Assembly (NCBI RefSeq): GCF_000473065.1
Contig: NZ_AXAZ01000051.1
Coordinates: forward strand, 1-60,225
Direction of reading: 5' to 3'
DNA: 60,225 bases
Origin: Bradyrhizobium sp. WSM1743
GTDB lineage: Bacteria > Pseudomonadota > Alphaproteobacteria > Rhizobiales > Xanthobacteraceae
The stretch's first letter is position 1; every line of letters begins with the position of its first letter. The notes beneath the pieces were generated by a model, which saw nothing but the letters and a program-made list of their open reading frames with translations, was not told where the DNA came from and made no database searches. Positions 32,064 to 39,766 of the stretch are shown piece after piece. Made by a program: the position numbers and the translations under genes.

Positions 32064-32840
32064 TCACCGGCCCGCCAGCACCTCCTTGCACTTGGCCGCG
32101 AAGGCGTTGAGATACGAGCCGATCTCGCTCGCCAGCGCATCGGAGCGGTCGACATTCTGCAGGCTCATGTTGAGGGCGTAGACCGGAAGCCCGTCGAGCA
32201 CGATCGGCGTTGCAACGGCGAGAACGGCGGGCTGCCAGGACACGCCACAATAGCCGTCGCGTTCGACGGAGCTGATCGATCTCCTGACGTCCGCAAGCAG
32301 CGCCTTGGTGGCAGCTGTGCTGCGTCGTCTGAACAGTTTCAGTAACCGCTCGCGCTCGGCCTCGGCAATGCCGGCAAGATAGGCGCGGCCGAGCGAGGTC
32401 AGCTCCATCGGGACCTGCTGGCCGGCGACGACGTTGCGCAGCGCCGCGCGCGGGCTGTAGCGGATCGACTCCAGATAGACCATCATGGTCCGATCCGCGG
32501 TCGCGAGCCCGACGTTCAGCCGGCGCTTTGCCGATTCCGCCCGCATCATCGGACCGATCGCGTTGAGCACGGGTGATCCCGTCCGCATTGCGTGGCCGAT
32601 GCTGATGACGGACGCGGCAAGGCGATAGGCCCGCTCGCTGCGGACTTCGTCGAGCATCCCGGAATTGACCAGCGTCCGTGTCAGCCGGCTGACCGTCGAT
32701 CGCGGCAAGCCGGTTCGCTCCGCAATCTCGCCGTTGCCGAGCGTGTCGACGCCGGGGCGGAACGCCCGGAGGATCTCGATGCCCCGTTCGAGCGAGCGGT
32801 TGCCATCGACCCCGCCTGCATATCTGCGCGCCTGCGCCAT
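32064..32840 (-). CDS. IclR-family transcriptional regulator
   Basis: The 258-residue regulator has the winged helix-turn-helix at about residues 15-75 (SLERGIEILRAFRPG; IAERTGLPRSTVSRLTRTL) and the IclR effector domain at about 85-255 (MVYLESIRY; SLGRAYLAG; GYCGVSWQP; VYALNMSL). It diverges from the enoyl-CoA hydratase/acyl-CoA synthetase operon and probably controls it through the palindrome at 32860-32874. The ATG at 32840 follows a GAGGTCAGAG ribosome-binding region; the longer upstream frame crosses the palindrome and is unlikely. Confidence 0.9.
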   Translation of the reverse strand: MAQARRYAGGVDGNRSLERGIEILRAFRPGVDTLGNGEIAERTGLPRSTVSRLTRTLVNSGMLDEVRSERAYRLAASVISIGHAMRTGSPVLNAIGPMMRAESAKRRLNVGLATADRTMMVYLESIRYSPRAALRNVVAGQQVPMELTSLGRAYLAGIAEAERERLLKLFRRRSTAATKALLADVRRSISSVERDGYCGVSWQPAVLAVATPIVLDGLPVYALNMSLQNVDRSDALASEIGSYLNAFAAKCKEVLAGR

Positions 32841-32859
32841 CTCTGACCTCCCCCGGCGT

Positions 32860-32874
32860 TTCCACTTAGTGGAA
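32860..32874. promoter_or_regulatory. Palindrome in the IclR/enoyl-CoA hydratase divergent region (candidate operator)
   Basis: TTCCACTTAGTGGAA is a perfect inverted repeat of seven bases per arm around one base, 20 bases upstream of the IclR start. IclR-family operators are often short palindromes of this size in the shared promoter. Confidence 0.5.
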
Positions 32875-33027
32875 TTAAGGGGATGGTCCGGCTGGCTGCA
32901 AGCCGCTATAGGCAGCGGAAAGAACAATGCCGGGCTGCGCACGGCTCGACGAGGAAACGGCAGTGCGGACCTTGCGCGGATCACTCGCCTCGCGCCGGTC
33001 GATCCGACTGCAATCAGGAAGCTTGCC

Positions 33028-33819
33028 ATGTCCTATCAGCTCATCGAATTTTCCGTCGAAGCCGGTATTGCGACGATCGCATTCAACCGGCCGGAACGGC
33101 GCAACGCGATGAGCGACGACATGCGCTCCGAGTTCGCAGGCGCCCTCGAGACCGTGTCCCGCGACAAGGCGATCAGGGCTCTGGTGCTGACGGGACGCGG
33201 CAACGCCTTCTGCGCCGGCGGCGACATCAGCGGAATGAAGCGCCGGCTCGAGGCGCCGCAGGGGGAAGTCGCATTCAACGGATGGAGCCGCCAGCAGGGC
33301 GTACATCACGTGCAATCGCTGCTGCTGGGCTTGCCGAAACCGACGATCGCCGCCGTCAACGGCGCCGCGGCGGGCCTCGGTGCCGACACCGCACTGGCCT
33401 GCGATTTCGTCATGGGCACGGAACGCTCGAAGTTCACCTGGTCCTACATCAAGCGCGGTTTGATACCTGATGGTGGCGGCTTGTATTTCCTGCCGCGCCG
33501 GGTCGGGCTTCCCAGGGCCAAGGAGCTGATCTTCACCGGACGCGTCGTCGCGGCCGACGAAGCGCTCGCGCTCGGCATCGTCGATCGCAAGGTGGCCTCG
33601 ACCGAGCTGCTGTCGGCCGCGCAGGCCTGGGCGGCCGAGCTGGCTCAGGGGTCTCCCACCGCGCTGGCGCTGAGCAAGAAGATCCTGAACGAGACCTTTG
33701 AGCATTCCGCGCACGATATCTTCAATCTCGGCAGCCAGGCGCAGGCCATCTGCTACACCAGCGCGGAGCATCGCGACGCGGTGACGGCGTTCCTCGCACA
33801 ATCCTCGTCGAAGGATTGA
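33028..33819 (+). CDS. Enoyl-CoA hydratase/isomerase family protein
   Basis: The 263-residue crotonase-fold protein has the CoA-binding/oxyanion motifs AFCAGGDISGMK (about residue 60-70) and AAVNGAAAGLGADTALACDF (about 110-125). One glutamate of classical hydratases (near 144) is not obvious in SKFTWSYIKRGLIPDGGG, so the reaction may be isomerase or other crotonase chemistry. ATG 33028 (MSYQLIEFSVE) is the family start. It is followed three bases later by the acyl-CoA synthetase gene. Confidence 0.9.
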   Translation: MSYQLIEFSVEAGIATIAFNRPERRNAMSDDMRSEFAGALETVSRDKAIRALVLTGRGNAFCAGGDISGMKRRLEAPQGEVAFNGWSRQQGVHHVQSLLLGLPKPTIAAVNGAAAGLGADTALACDFVMGTERSKFTWSYIKRGLIPDGGGLYFLPRRVGLPRAKELIFTGRVVAADEALALGIVDRKVASTELLSAAQAWAAELAQGSPTALALSKKILNETFEHSAHDIFNLGSQAQAICYTSAEHRDAVTAFLAQSSSKD

Positions 33820-33822
33820 GCG

Positions 33823-35916
33823 ATGAATGCGATCGAACGCCTGATCCGGCCACGCAGCATCGCCGTCATCGGTGCATCGGCGGACCCGAGCAAGACGTCG
33901 GGGCGACCGGTCTCCTATCTCCAGAAGCATGGCTTCGCGGGTAAGATCTATCCCGTGAATCCCAAGGTCGCGGAAACCGGCGGTCTCAAATGCTACGCCG
34001 AAATCGCCTCGCTGCCTGATGTGCCTGATGTCGGCCTTGTCTTGCTCGGCGCCGAGCGCGCCCACGTCGCCGTGCGCGAGTTGTCCGAGCGCGGCGCCGC
34101 CGCGGCCATCGTTCTCGCCAGCGGCTTCACCGAAATCGGGGCCGTAGGCGCCGAGCGCCAGAAGCTGCTCTTACAGGCCGCCGGATCCATGCGCCTTCTC
34201 GGGCCGAACACGATCGGCCTCGTCAATCTCACCGACAATATCGTGTTGTCGGCATCCGGTGCGCTGGCGATGGACCATTTCCCGGCAGGCGCGATCGGCC
34301 TGGTCTCGCAAAGCGGGGGCATTCTCGGCGCCGTCTTGTCGCGCGCTGCGGCGCGCGGGGTGGGGCTGTCTAAGCTGGTGTCGACCAGCAACGAAGCCGA
34401 TCTCGAGCTCGCTGATTTCATCGACTTTCTTGCCGACGACAGTGCAACCAAAGTCATCGCTCTCTACATCGAGGCGATCCGCAATCCGGCTCGCTTCCGC
34501 GAGGCGGTCCTCAAGGCGCGAGGTGCCGGCAAGCCAATTGTCGCCTTCAAGATCGGACGATCGGAGGCGGGCGCAAAGGCGGCCGTCTCGCACACGGGGG
34601 CGCTTGCGGGCTCCGACCGCATGTATGATGCCTTGTTCAGGCAGCTCGGCGTGATCCGTGCGAAAACGTTCGAAGACCTGCTCGACATTCCCGCAGCCCT
34701 TGGCGTGGGGTGGACGCTGTCCGGCAAGCGTGTGGCGATCCTCACCTCGACCGGCGGCGCCGGCACGATCGTGTCCGACAGTCTGGGCGTCGCAGGCTTC
34801 GCAACGCCCGCACCCGATGCGGAAACCGCCGCGCAATTGCGCGCATTGCAGTCGGGATCGCACGCCATGCTCGATCGCAACCCGATCGACGTGACCCTGG
34901 CCGGTCTGCAGCCGGATCTGCTTCGCGCCGCAATTCGCATCCTGCTCGCCAGTCCCTCCTACGATGCGCTGATCGTGATTGCCGGCTCGTCAGCCGTGGG
35001 ATCGCCGTCCCTGTTGGCCGATGCCATCCACGACTGCCTGCCGCTCAGCGACAAGCCCGTCATTGCCTATGTGAGTCCCTACGCGCCCGAGGTGGTCTCC
35101 GTCCTCACCCGGCGAGGTGTCCCGGCCTACACGTCCGCCGAGAGCTGCGCCAATGCGCTCGATGGGCTTCTGCAGGCCGGCATGCCGGAACAGCTCCAGG
35201 CATCCGGCTCGACCAGGACGGCGGTCGATATCAGCGACCTCCCGGCGGGATCGCTGGATGAGGCGCAGGCCAAGGCCTTGTTCGCCCGCTTTGGTATTCC
35301 GGTCGCTGCAGAGAAGGTGGTCGCAACCGCTGAAGAGGCCGAACAGGCGGCGCGAAACTTCGGCGGCCCTGTCGTGCTCAAGATTCTGTCCGGCGAGATT
35401 GCGCGCAAGAGCGACGTCGGCGGCGTCGCAGTCAATCTGACTGCCGGGACGATTAGCGGTCGCCTGACCGCAATGGCGGATGAGGTCGAGGCCAGGACTG
35501 GGATGCGACCCGACCGCTTCCTGGTTCAGGAGATGATTTTAGGTGGCGTTGAAATCATTCTCGGCATGCATCGCGATCCGCTCGGGACAGCAATTCTCCT
35601 CGGAATGGGCGGCGTTGCCGCCGAGCTGTTCAAGGACACGACGATGCGTCTGCTTCCTCCGGAAGGAGGTCTCGGTCTGGCCGAGGCTAGAGCGATGGCG
35701 CGCGATTTCGTCACCTGGCCGTTGCTGGACGGTTTTCGCGGCCGGCCGAAATGCGATGCAGAAGCCCTTGCTGCCGCGATCGTCGCTTTCTCGCGCATGG
35801 TTGCGCAGCTCGGCGCCCCTCTCGTCGAGGCCGAGATCAATCCGGTCTTCGTGCTGCCGGCCGGCCAGGGCGTGAAGGCGGCCGATGGATTGGTTGTTCT
35901 CAACGCAAATCCATGA
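33823..35916 (+). CDS. ADP-forming (NDP-forming) acyl-CoA synthetase / acetate-CoA ligase family
   Basis: The 697-residue fusion has all three parts: a CoA-binding domain (IAVIGASADPSKTSGRPV, residues about 13-30; VNPK), succinyl-CoA-synthetase-like flavodoxin domains with the phosphohistidine region AAVSHTGALAGSD near 245, and a C-terminal ATP-grasp domain from about 480 (ALFARFGIPVAAEKV; GGPVVLKILSGEIARKSDVGGV). Such enzymes activate a carboxylic acid to its CoA ester using ATP and release ADP. Next to an enoyl-CoA hydratase and a carboxylate-binding protein, it probably starts breakdown of an imported acid. Confidence 0.93.
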   Translation: MNAIERLIRPRSIAVIGASADPSKTSGRPVSYLQKHGFAGKIYPVNPKVAETGGLKCYAEIASLPDVPDVGLVLLGAERAHVAVRELSERGAAAAIVLASGFTEIGAVGAERQKLLLQAAGSMRLLGPNTIGLVNLTDNIVLSASGALAMDHFPAGAIGLVSQSGGILGAVLSRAAARGVGLSKLVSTSNEADLELADFIDFLADDSATKVIALYIEAIRNPARFREAVLKARGAGKPIVAFKIGRSEAGAKAAVSHTGALAGSDRMYDALFRQLGVIRAKTFEDLLDIPAALGVGWTLSGKRVAILTSTGGAGTIVSDSLGVAGFATPAPDAETAAQLRALQSGSHAMLDRNPIDVTLAGLQPDLLRAAIRILLASPSYDALIVIAGSSAVGSPSLLADAIHDCLPLSDKPVIAYVSPYAPEVVSVLTRRGVPAYTSAESCANALDGLLQAGMPEQLQASGSTRTAVDISDLPAGSLDEAQAKALFARFGIPVAAEKVVATAEEAEQAARNFGGPVVLKILSGEIARKSDVGGVAVNLTAGTISGRLTAMADEVEARTGMRPDRFLVQEMILGGVEIILGMHRDPLGTAILLGMGGVAAELFKDTTMRLLPPEGGLGLAEARAMARDFVTWPLLDGFRGRPKCDAEALAAAIVAFSRMVAQLGAPLVEAEINPVFVLPAGQGVKAADGLVVLNANP

Positions 35917-35930
35917 CGCCGCATCGCTGT

Positions 35931-35961
35931 CGCGCGCCAAGAACTCCTAAAAAGGCGCGCG
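35931..35961 (+). terminator. Weak stem-loop between acyl-CoA synthetase and Bug-protein genes
   Basis: CGCGCGCC at 35931-35938 pairs with GGCGCGCG at 35954-35961 across a 15-base A-rich loop. There is no U-tract, so it may only reduce readthrough or protect the upstream message. Confidence 0.3.
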
Positions 35962-36025
35962 GCTGCGTTCGTCGAAAACGACAGGCCTTGTTGAAGAACG
36001 AGACAAAACCGGATGGGAGGTCCGC

Positions 36026-37045
36026 ATGGCAATCGGTAAAATCATCAGTCGCGACGGCGCTGCAGGGAAGGGCTGGCCGCGTCCTGCCATTCTCGCCTGG
36101 ACGGCGTTGCTGGTCGTGGCGGGATTGAGTGCTGCGCCGGCGTCGGCCGAGTATCCCGAAAAGATCATCAAGATCGTGGTGCCCTTCGCAGCTGGCGGCG
36201 GGACCGACATCATCGCGCGCACGACGGCGCAGGAAATCCAGGCGGACCTCGGCAAATCCGTCATCATCGAGAACAAGCCCGGCGCCGGGACCATCCTCGG
36301 AACCCAGACGGTGGCGACGAGCGAGCCTGACGGCTATTCGCTGCTGATGGCGACCTTCGCGCACGCGGTCAATCCGAGCCTGTACGACAAGCTGCCGTTC
36401 GATCCGCACAAGGATTTCGCGGCGGTCTCGCTGATCGCGCGATCCTTCAATATCGTCGTCGTCAACCCCGCATCCAGGATCAACTCGATCTCCGATTTGA
36501 TCACTGAGGCCAAGGCCAAGCCGGGCAAGCTCAATTTCGGCACGTTCGGCATCGGCACATCGGCCCATCTTGCCGGCGAACTGTTCAACGCCATGGCAAA
36601 CGTCAAGATGACGGCGGTCCCCTACAAGGGCGCGGCACCTGCAATCAGTGATCTCCTGGGTGGGCAGATCGACGTGATGTTCACCACCGTGGCCAGCGCG
36701 GCTTCGCTGGTGGCTGCCGGCCAGCTCCGGGCGTTGGCTGTCACATCCGCCGAGCGTTCGGCCGCGTTCCCGCAATTGCCGACCGTCGCCGAGGCCGGGG
36801 TGCCCGGCTACGCCGCCGAGTCCTGGTACGGTTTGTACGCGCCGGCCAAGACGCCCGCTCCGGTGATTGCGCGCCTGAATCAGGCGGTCGCCAAGGCTGT
36901 CCAGTCCGGTGCATTCAAGCAACTGGCGGCCAATGAAGGCCTCATCATGGTGGGCAGCGCTCCGGAACAGCTCGATCGCTATGTTGGGCAGGAGGAGGAA
37001 CGCTGGCGCAAGCTGGTCAAGGACGCGAACATCGAGGTGCAATAA
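36026..37045 (+). CDS. Bug-family (tripartite tricarboxylate) substrate-binding protein
   Basis: The 339-residue protein has a long signal sequence (hydrophobic about residues 20-38, ending AAPASAEYP) and the Bug fold: KIIKIVVPFAAGGGTDIIAR near residue 50, NKPGAGTILGTQ near 88, PYKGAAPAISDLLGGQIDVMF near 200 and VPGYAAESWYGL near 255. Bug proteins bind carboxylates in the periplasm, often without an adjacent transporter, as here. A GGGAGGT lies seven or so bases before ATG 36026. It probably supplies ligand sensing or uptake for the catabolic genes upstream. Confidence 0.93.
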   Translation: MAIGKIISRDGAAGKGWPRPAILAWTALLVVAGLSAAPASAEYPEKIIKIVVPFAAGGGTDIIARTTAQEIQADLGKSVIIENKPGAGTILGTQTVATSEPDGYSLLMATFAHAVNPSLYDKLPFDPHKDFAAVSLIARSFNIVVVNPASRINSISDLITEAKAKPGKLNFGTFGIGTSAHLAGELFNAMANVKMTAVPYKGAAPAISDLLGGQIDVMFTTVASAASLVAAGQLRALAVTSAERSAAFPQLPTVAEAGVPGYAAESWYGLYAPAKTPAPVIARLNQAVAKAVQSGAFKQLAANEGLIMVGSAPEQLDRYVGQEEERWRKLVKDANIEVQ

Positions 37046-37141
37046 GCCTGTTCGCAGATCTCTTCCCATCAACTTCCGCGACGACCCAACGGGACCTCAC
37101 GCCCGGGTACGCGTGGGCGATTGTGGCTCCGGCTCAGCCTT

Positions 37142-37468
37142 TCACCGCAGGCCCTGTTCGTCGATCAGAATGCGGTGGATCTCGATGCGTTCCGGTAGCT
37201 CGATCAGGAATTCCGCGTCGCGTGCGAGATGATGGACCTTGGTCGGCTCACCCTTGGTGAAAGCCGTCATGGCCGCGATGTCCGGCCAATAGGAGATGGT
37301 CGTGAACCATGTCTCCTCATCGCGGTCCTCGCGCAATTGCTGCACGCCGAGCGCGGTCTTGAGCAGCGGCGGAATGCCCTCGGCTTGCAGATAGGCCTGG
37401 TACACGTCGGCGACGCCGCGGCGGGTGCGGCCGCGCCAGATGCGGGCGATGGTCGGTTTGGTCGGCAT
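37142..37468 (-). CDS. Antibiotic biosynthesis monooxygenase-like (dimeric alpha/beta barrel) protein
   Basis: The 108-residue protein reads IARIWRGRTRRGVADVYQAYL at its start and has the ferredoxin-like barrel pattern with ETWFTTISYWPDIAAMTAFTKG in the middle. The RIWRGRT and WxDxxAMxAF features occur in small ABM-fold proteins. Enzymatic activity is not implied. ATG 37468 was chosen; the frame upstream continues into a toxin-like remnant and the MFS gene end. Confidence 0.7.
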   Translation of the reverse strand: MPTKPTIARIWRGRTRRGVADVYQAYLQAEGIPPLLKTALGVQQLREDRDEETWFTTISYWPDIAAMTAFTKGEPTKVHHLARDAEFLIELPERIEIHRILIDEQGLR

Positions 37469-37543
37469 GATGAACTCCCTTCCAGGCGAACGCCGTGCCG
37501 CGCGTTCCCGTTCCAGCGTCTCCATGTCACGGTCGCCGAGGCC

Positions 37544-37654
37544 GAAAGCAACCGACACGTGGACGATCAGCCGATATGTGTTGCTGCCGAGATCGAAGAC
37601 AAATCGGTTGTCGCCCGCGAAAATCGACGATACCGCCGAACCGGCAAAGTTGGC
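37544..37654 (-). pseudogene. Remnant resembling the core of a HigB/RelE-type toxin
   Basis: About 37 residues in the frame continuing into the next gene read ANFAGSAVSSIFAGDNRFVF then DLGSNTYRLIVHVSVAF. The N-R-x-V-F-x-(I/L)-x-(G/S)-N-x-Y-R-L-(I/V)-V pattern is the central strand pair of HigB-like mRNA interferases. The N-terminal helices and the C-terminal catalytic part are missing, and no antitoxin gene is seen. It begins immediately after the MFS stop codon. Confidence 0.5.
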
Positions 37655-37655
37655 A

Positions 37656-38885
37656 TCAGCTGAGCGCGGCGCTCGCCGCGCACGCGCCGGCAGCATGCCG
37701 ACGCTGGCGCTCCAGCAGCCAGGTCGCGATCGCCATGTTCGCGATATTCCAGGCGATGCCATTGATCAGCGCGGAAGCGTAGGAGTCGGTCCAGTCGTAG
37801 ATCGCGCCGGCCATCCAGCCTCCCAGCGCCATGCCGGCGAGAGTGACCGAGATGGCGAGGCTGACGCGAAAGCCGGCCTCTTGCGCCGGGAACAGCTCAC
37901 GGATGATCACCGCATAACTCGGCACGATGCCACCCTGCGCCAGGCCGAAAACAGCGGAAACGACATAGAGTGAGACCAGCCCGTTGAACGGCAGATAAAG
38001 CGCGAGGGCCATGGCCTGCATTGCCGAGCCCAGCAGCAAGGTCGGCAAGCCGCCGATGAGGTTCAACACCCAGCCGAAAATCAGGCGGCTCGCCACGCTG
38101 AAGCCGAGCATGACCGCCAGCATCTCGGCGCCGCGTGCAGCGCCGTAGCCGAGGTCGCCGCAATAGGCGACCAGGTGCACCTGCGGCATCGACATGGCGA
38201 CGCAGCAGCACATCCCGGCGAGGGCGAGCAGGCCCTGGGTGGCTCCGGGAGACAGGCCTATGGCTTGCATCGTGTTGCCGCTGCTCGCCCCCGCGGGCGT
38301 CGCCTTCTGCAACACCGGCCTCCGCAGCAGAGCCAGGGAGAGCAGCAGCATCGTTGCGAGGCAGAACAGGCCGATGCCGACATGGGTCTGCCGCCAGCCG
38401 ATCGCGGCGATGGCGTGCTGGACGATGGGCGGCCAGACCACGCCGGCCAGGGAGCTGCCGGCCGTCGCCAGGGAAACGGCGAGGCCGCGGTGCCTGTCGA
38501 ACCACAGTGAGGCGTCGGCCACCAGCGGCGCGAAGCTCGCAGCGCCGCCGAGTCCGATCGTGAGGCCGCAGATCATCGCAAAGACCGACAGGTTCGGCGC
38601 GAAGGCGGTGAGGACATAGCCGAGGCTCATCAGGATCGTGCCGGCGGCCAGGGGCGGCAGGATGCCGAAGCGATCCGCCAATCGACCGACGATGATGCCG
38701 CCGATCATGAAGCCGATGATGGCGGGCGTGTAGGGCAGGGTCGCCTCGGCGCGAGGCGCATTGAAGTCGGCCTGCACCGCCGGCAAAGCCACGACCAGGG
38801 ACCACATCCCGACGCAGCCCAGCGCGCTGAGAGTCATGGAGGCGGAAAGACGAATCCAGGAATAGGGAGTCTCGATCGACGGCAT
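37656..38885 (-). CDS. MFS transporter
   Basis: The 409-residue protein has about 12 membrane segments. Recognisable MFS features are IIVGRLADRFGILPPL (loop 2-3 motif), a long central loop near residue 190 (LRRPVLQKATPAGASSGN) and a C-terminal half starting GLLALAGMCCCVAMSMPQ. It resembles the monocarboxylate/oxalate-formate type MFS group, which would fit the nearby carboxylate catabolism genes. ATG 38885 (MPSIETPYSW) was taken over an in-frame GTG at 38897. It diverges from the LysR-type gene. Confidence 0.88.
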   Translation of the reverse strand: MPSIETPYSWIRLSASMTLSALGCVGMWSLVVALPAVQADFNAPRAEATLPYTPAIIGFMIGGIIVGRLADRFGILPPLAAGTILMSLGYVLTAFAPNLSVFAMICGLTIGLGGAASFAPLVADASLWFDRHRGLAVSLATAGSSLAGVVWPPIVQHAIAAIGWRQTHVGIGLFCLATMLLLSLALLRRPVLQKATPAGASSGNTMQAIGLSPGATQGLLALAGMCCCVAMSMPQVHLVAYCGDLGYGAARGAEMLAVMLGFSVASRLIFGWVLNLIGGLPTLLLGSAMQAMALALYLPFNGLVSLYVVSAVFGLAQGGIVPSYAVIIRELFPAQEAGFRVSLAISVTLAGMALGGWMAGAIYDWTDSYASALINGIAWNIANMAIATWLLERQRRHAAGACAASAALS

Positions 38886-39040
38886 GTCAGGCGGCACTGC
38901 GGCAGGTTTCCTCGGGCTGCGTGGAGGTCGGCCCCGGGGTATCGCCCGCCGTCACCGGCGACAAAGCAGGATTTCTCTTTTGTCGAGCGAACGAAACTCA
39001 TGCATCCTTCCGAACCTTCCCGCATCGCCAGGAGCCGGCC

Positions 39041-39670
39041 ATGACGTATCTGCTGCCGCCACTCAATGCCCTGCGCGCCTTCGAGGCCGCCGCCCGCCAT
39101 CTCAGCTTCAAGCAGGCCGCTCACGAGCTGCACGTCACGGCCGGTGCCGTCAGTCAGCAAGTTCGCCTGCTGGAGGAGCGGCTGGGCGTGCAGCTGTTCG
39201 AGCGGCGGACACGGCAGGTCATTCTGACGTCTGGCGGCGAAACCTATCTGGCGCGCGTGCGTCAGGCATTTCGTTGCCTCGCCGAGGCCACTGCCGAGCT
39301 CAAGCCTGAGGGCGTCACGAGCCTGCTGCATATCGGGCTTCATGCGAGCTTTGCCGTCGACTCGTTGCGGGCGCGCCTTTCACGGTTCCGCCGGGCCCAG
39401 CCCCAGCTCGCCATTCGCATCAGCCAGCCGGCCGGGCTGCATGAGCTGCTCGAAGGCAAGGTCGATGTCGTGATCGCGGACAGGGTGCAGCGCTGCCCAG
39501 GCTACAGGTGCGAGCCTCTGGACAGCGGCTTCCTGATCGGCCCGCTGGGCACCGCCGATTGTCCGGAGATCGAGACGCTGCGGTCCTGCCTGCTTGGCCA
39601 CATCGAGCTCGAGCCTCCGGCCAAAACCAAGGCGCCGTCGCCGCCGGCATGGCCGAGCCGCGTGCCATGA
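39041..39670 (+). CDS. LysR-family regulator, GcvA-like, C-terminally shortened
   Basis: Residues about 5-65 form an intact LysR helix-turn-helix (LPPLNALRAFEAAARHLSFK; AVSQQVRLLEERLGVQLFER) and the linker helix. The effector domain starts normally (LLHIGLHASFAVDSLRARLS; GKVDVVIADRVQRCPGYRC) but the protein ends at residue 209, whereas relatives have about 300. The last 25 residues (LEPPAKTKAPSPPAWPSRVP) look non-homologous. It may be a decayed regulator or a DNA-binding fragment. It diverges from the MFS transporter, the usual arrangement for a LysR target. Confidence 0.8.
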   Translation: MTYLLPPLNALRAFEAAARHLSFKQAAHELHVTAGAVSQQVRLLEERLGVQLFERRTRQVILTSGGETYLARVRQAFRCLAEATAELKPEGVTSLLHIGLHASFAVDSLRARLSRFRRAQPQLAIRISQPAGLHELLEGKVDVVIADRVQRCPGYRCEPLDSGFLIGPLGTADCPEIETLRSCLLGHIELEPPAKTKAPSPPAWPSRVP

Positions 39671-39696
39671 TGTCCACGCGCGGCCGTAACCGGCGG

Positions 39697-39715
39697 TTAA
39701 CCATGGATATTTACG
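39697..39715 (+). promoter_or_regulatory. TTAACCAT + GATATTTACG promoter-region motif upstream of the polysaccharide genes
   Basis: TTAACCAT (39697-39704) matches a CtrA half-site and is followed by GATATTTACG. Nearly the same arrangement, TTAAC then GATCTTTACG, occurs at 43062-43077 before the polymerase-like gene of the same cluster. Confidence 0.4.
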
Positions 39716-39766
39716 GTGCAACAAGCCTCTGAGCTATGACAGTCAGTTGATTTCGAGTCCAACCCC

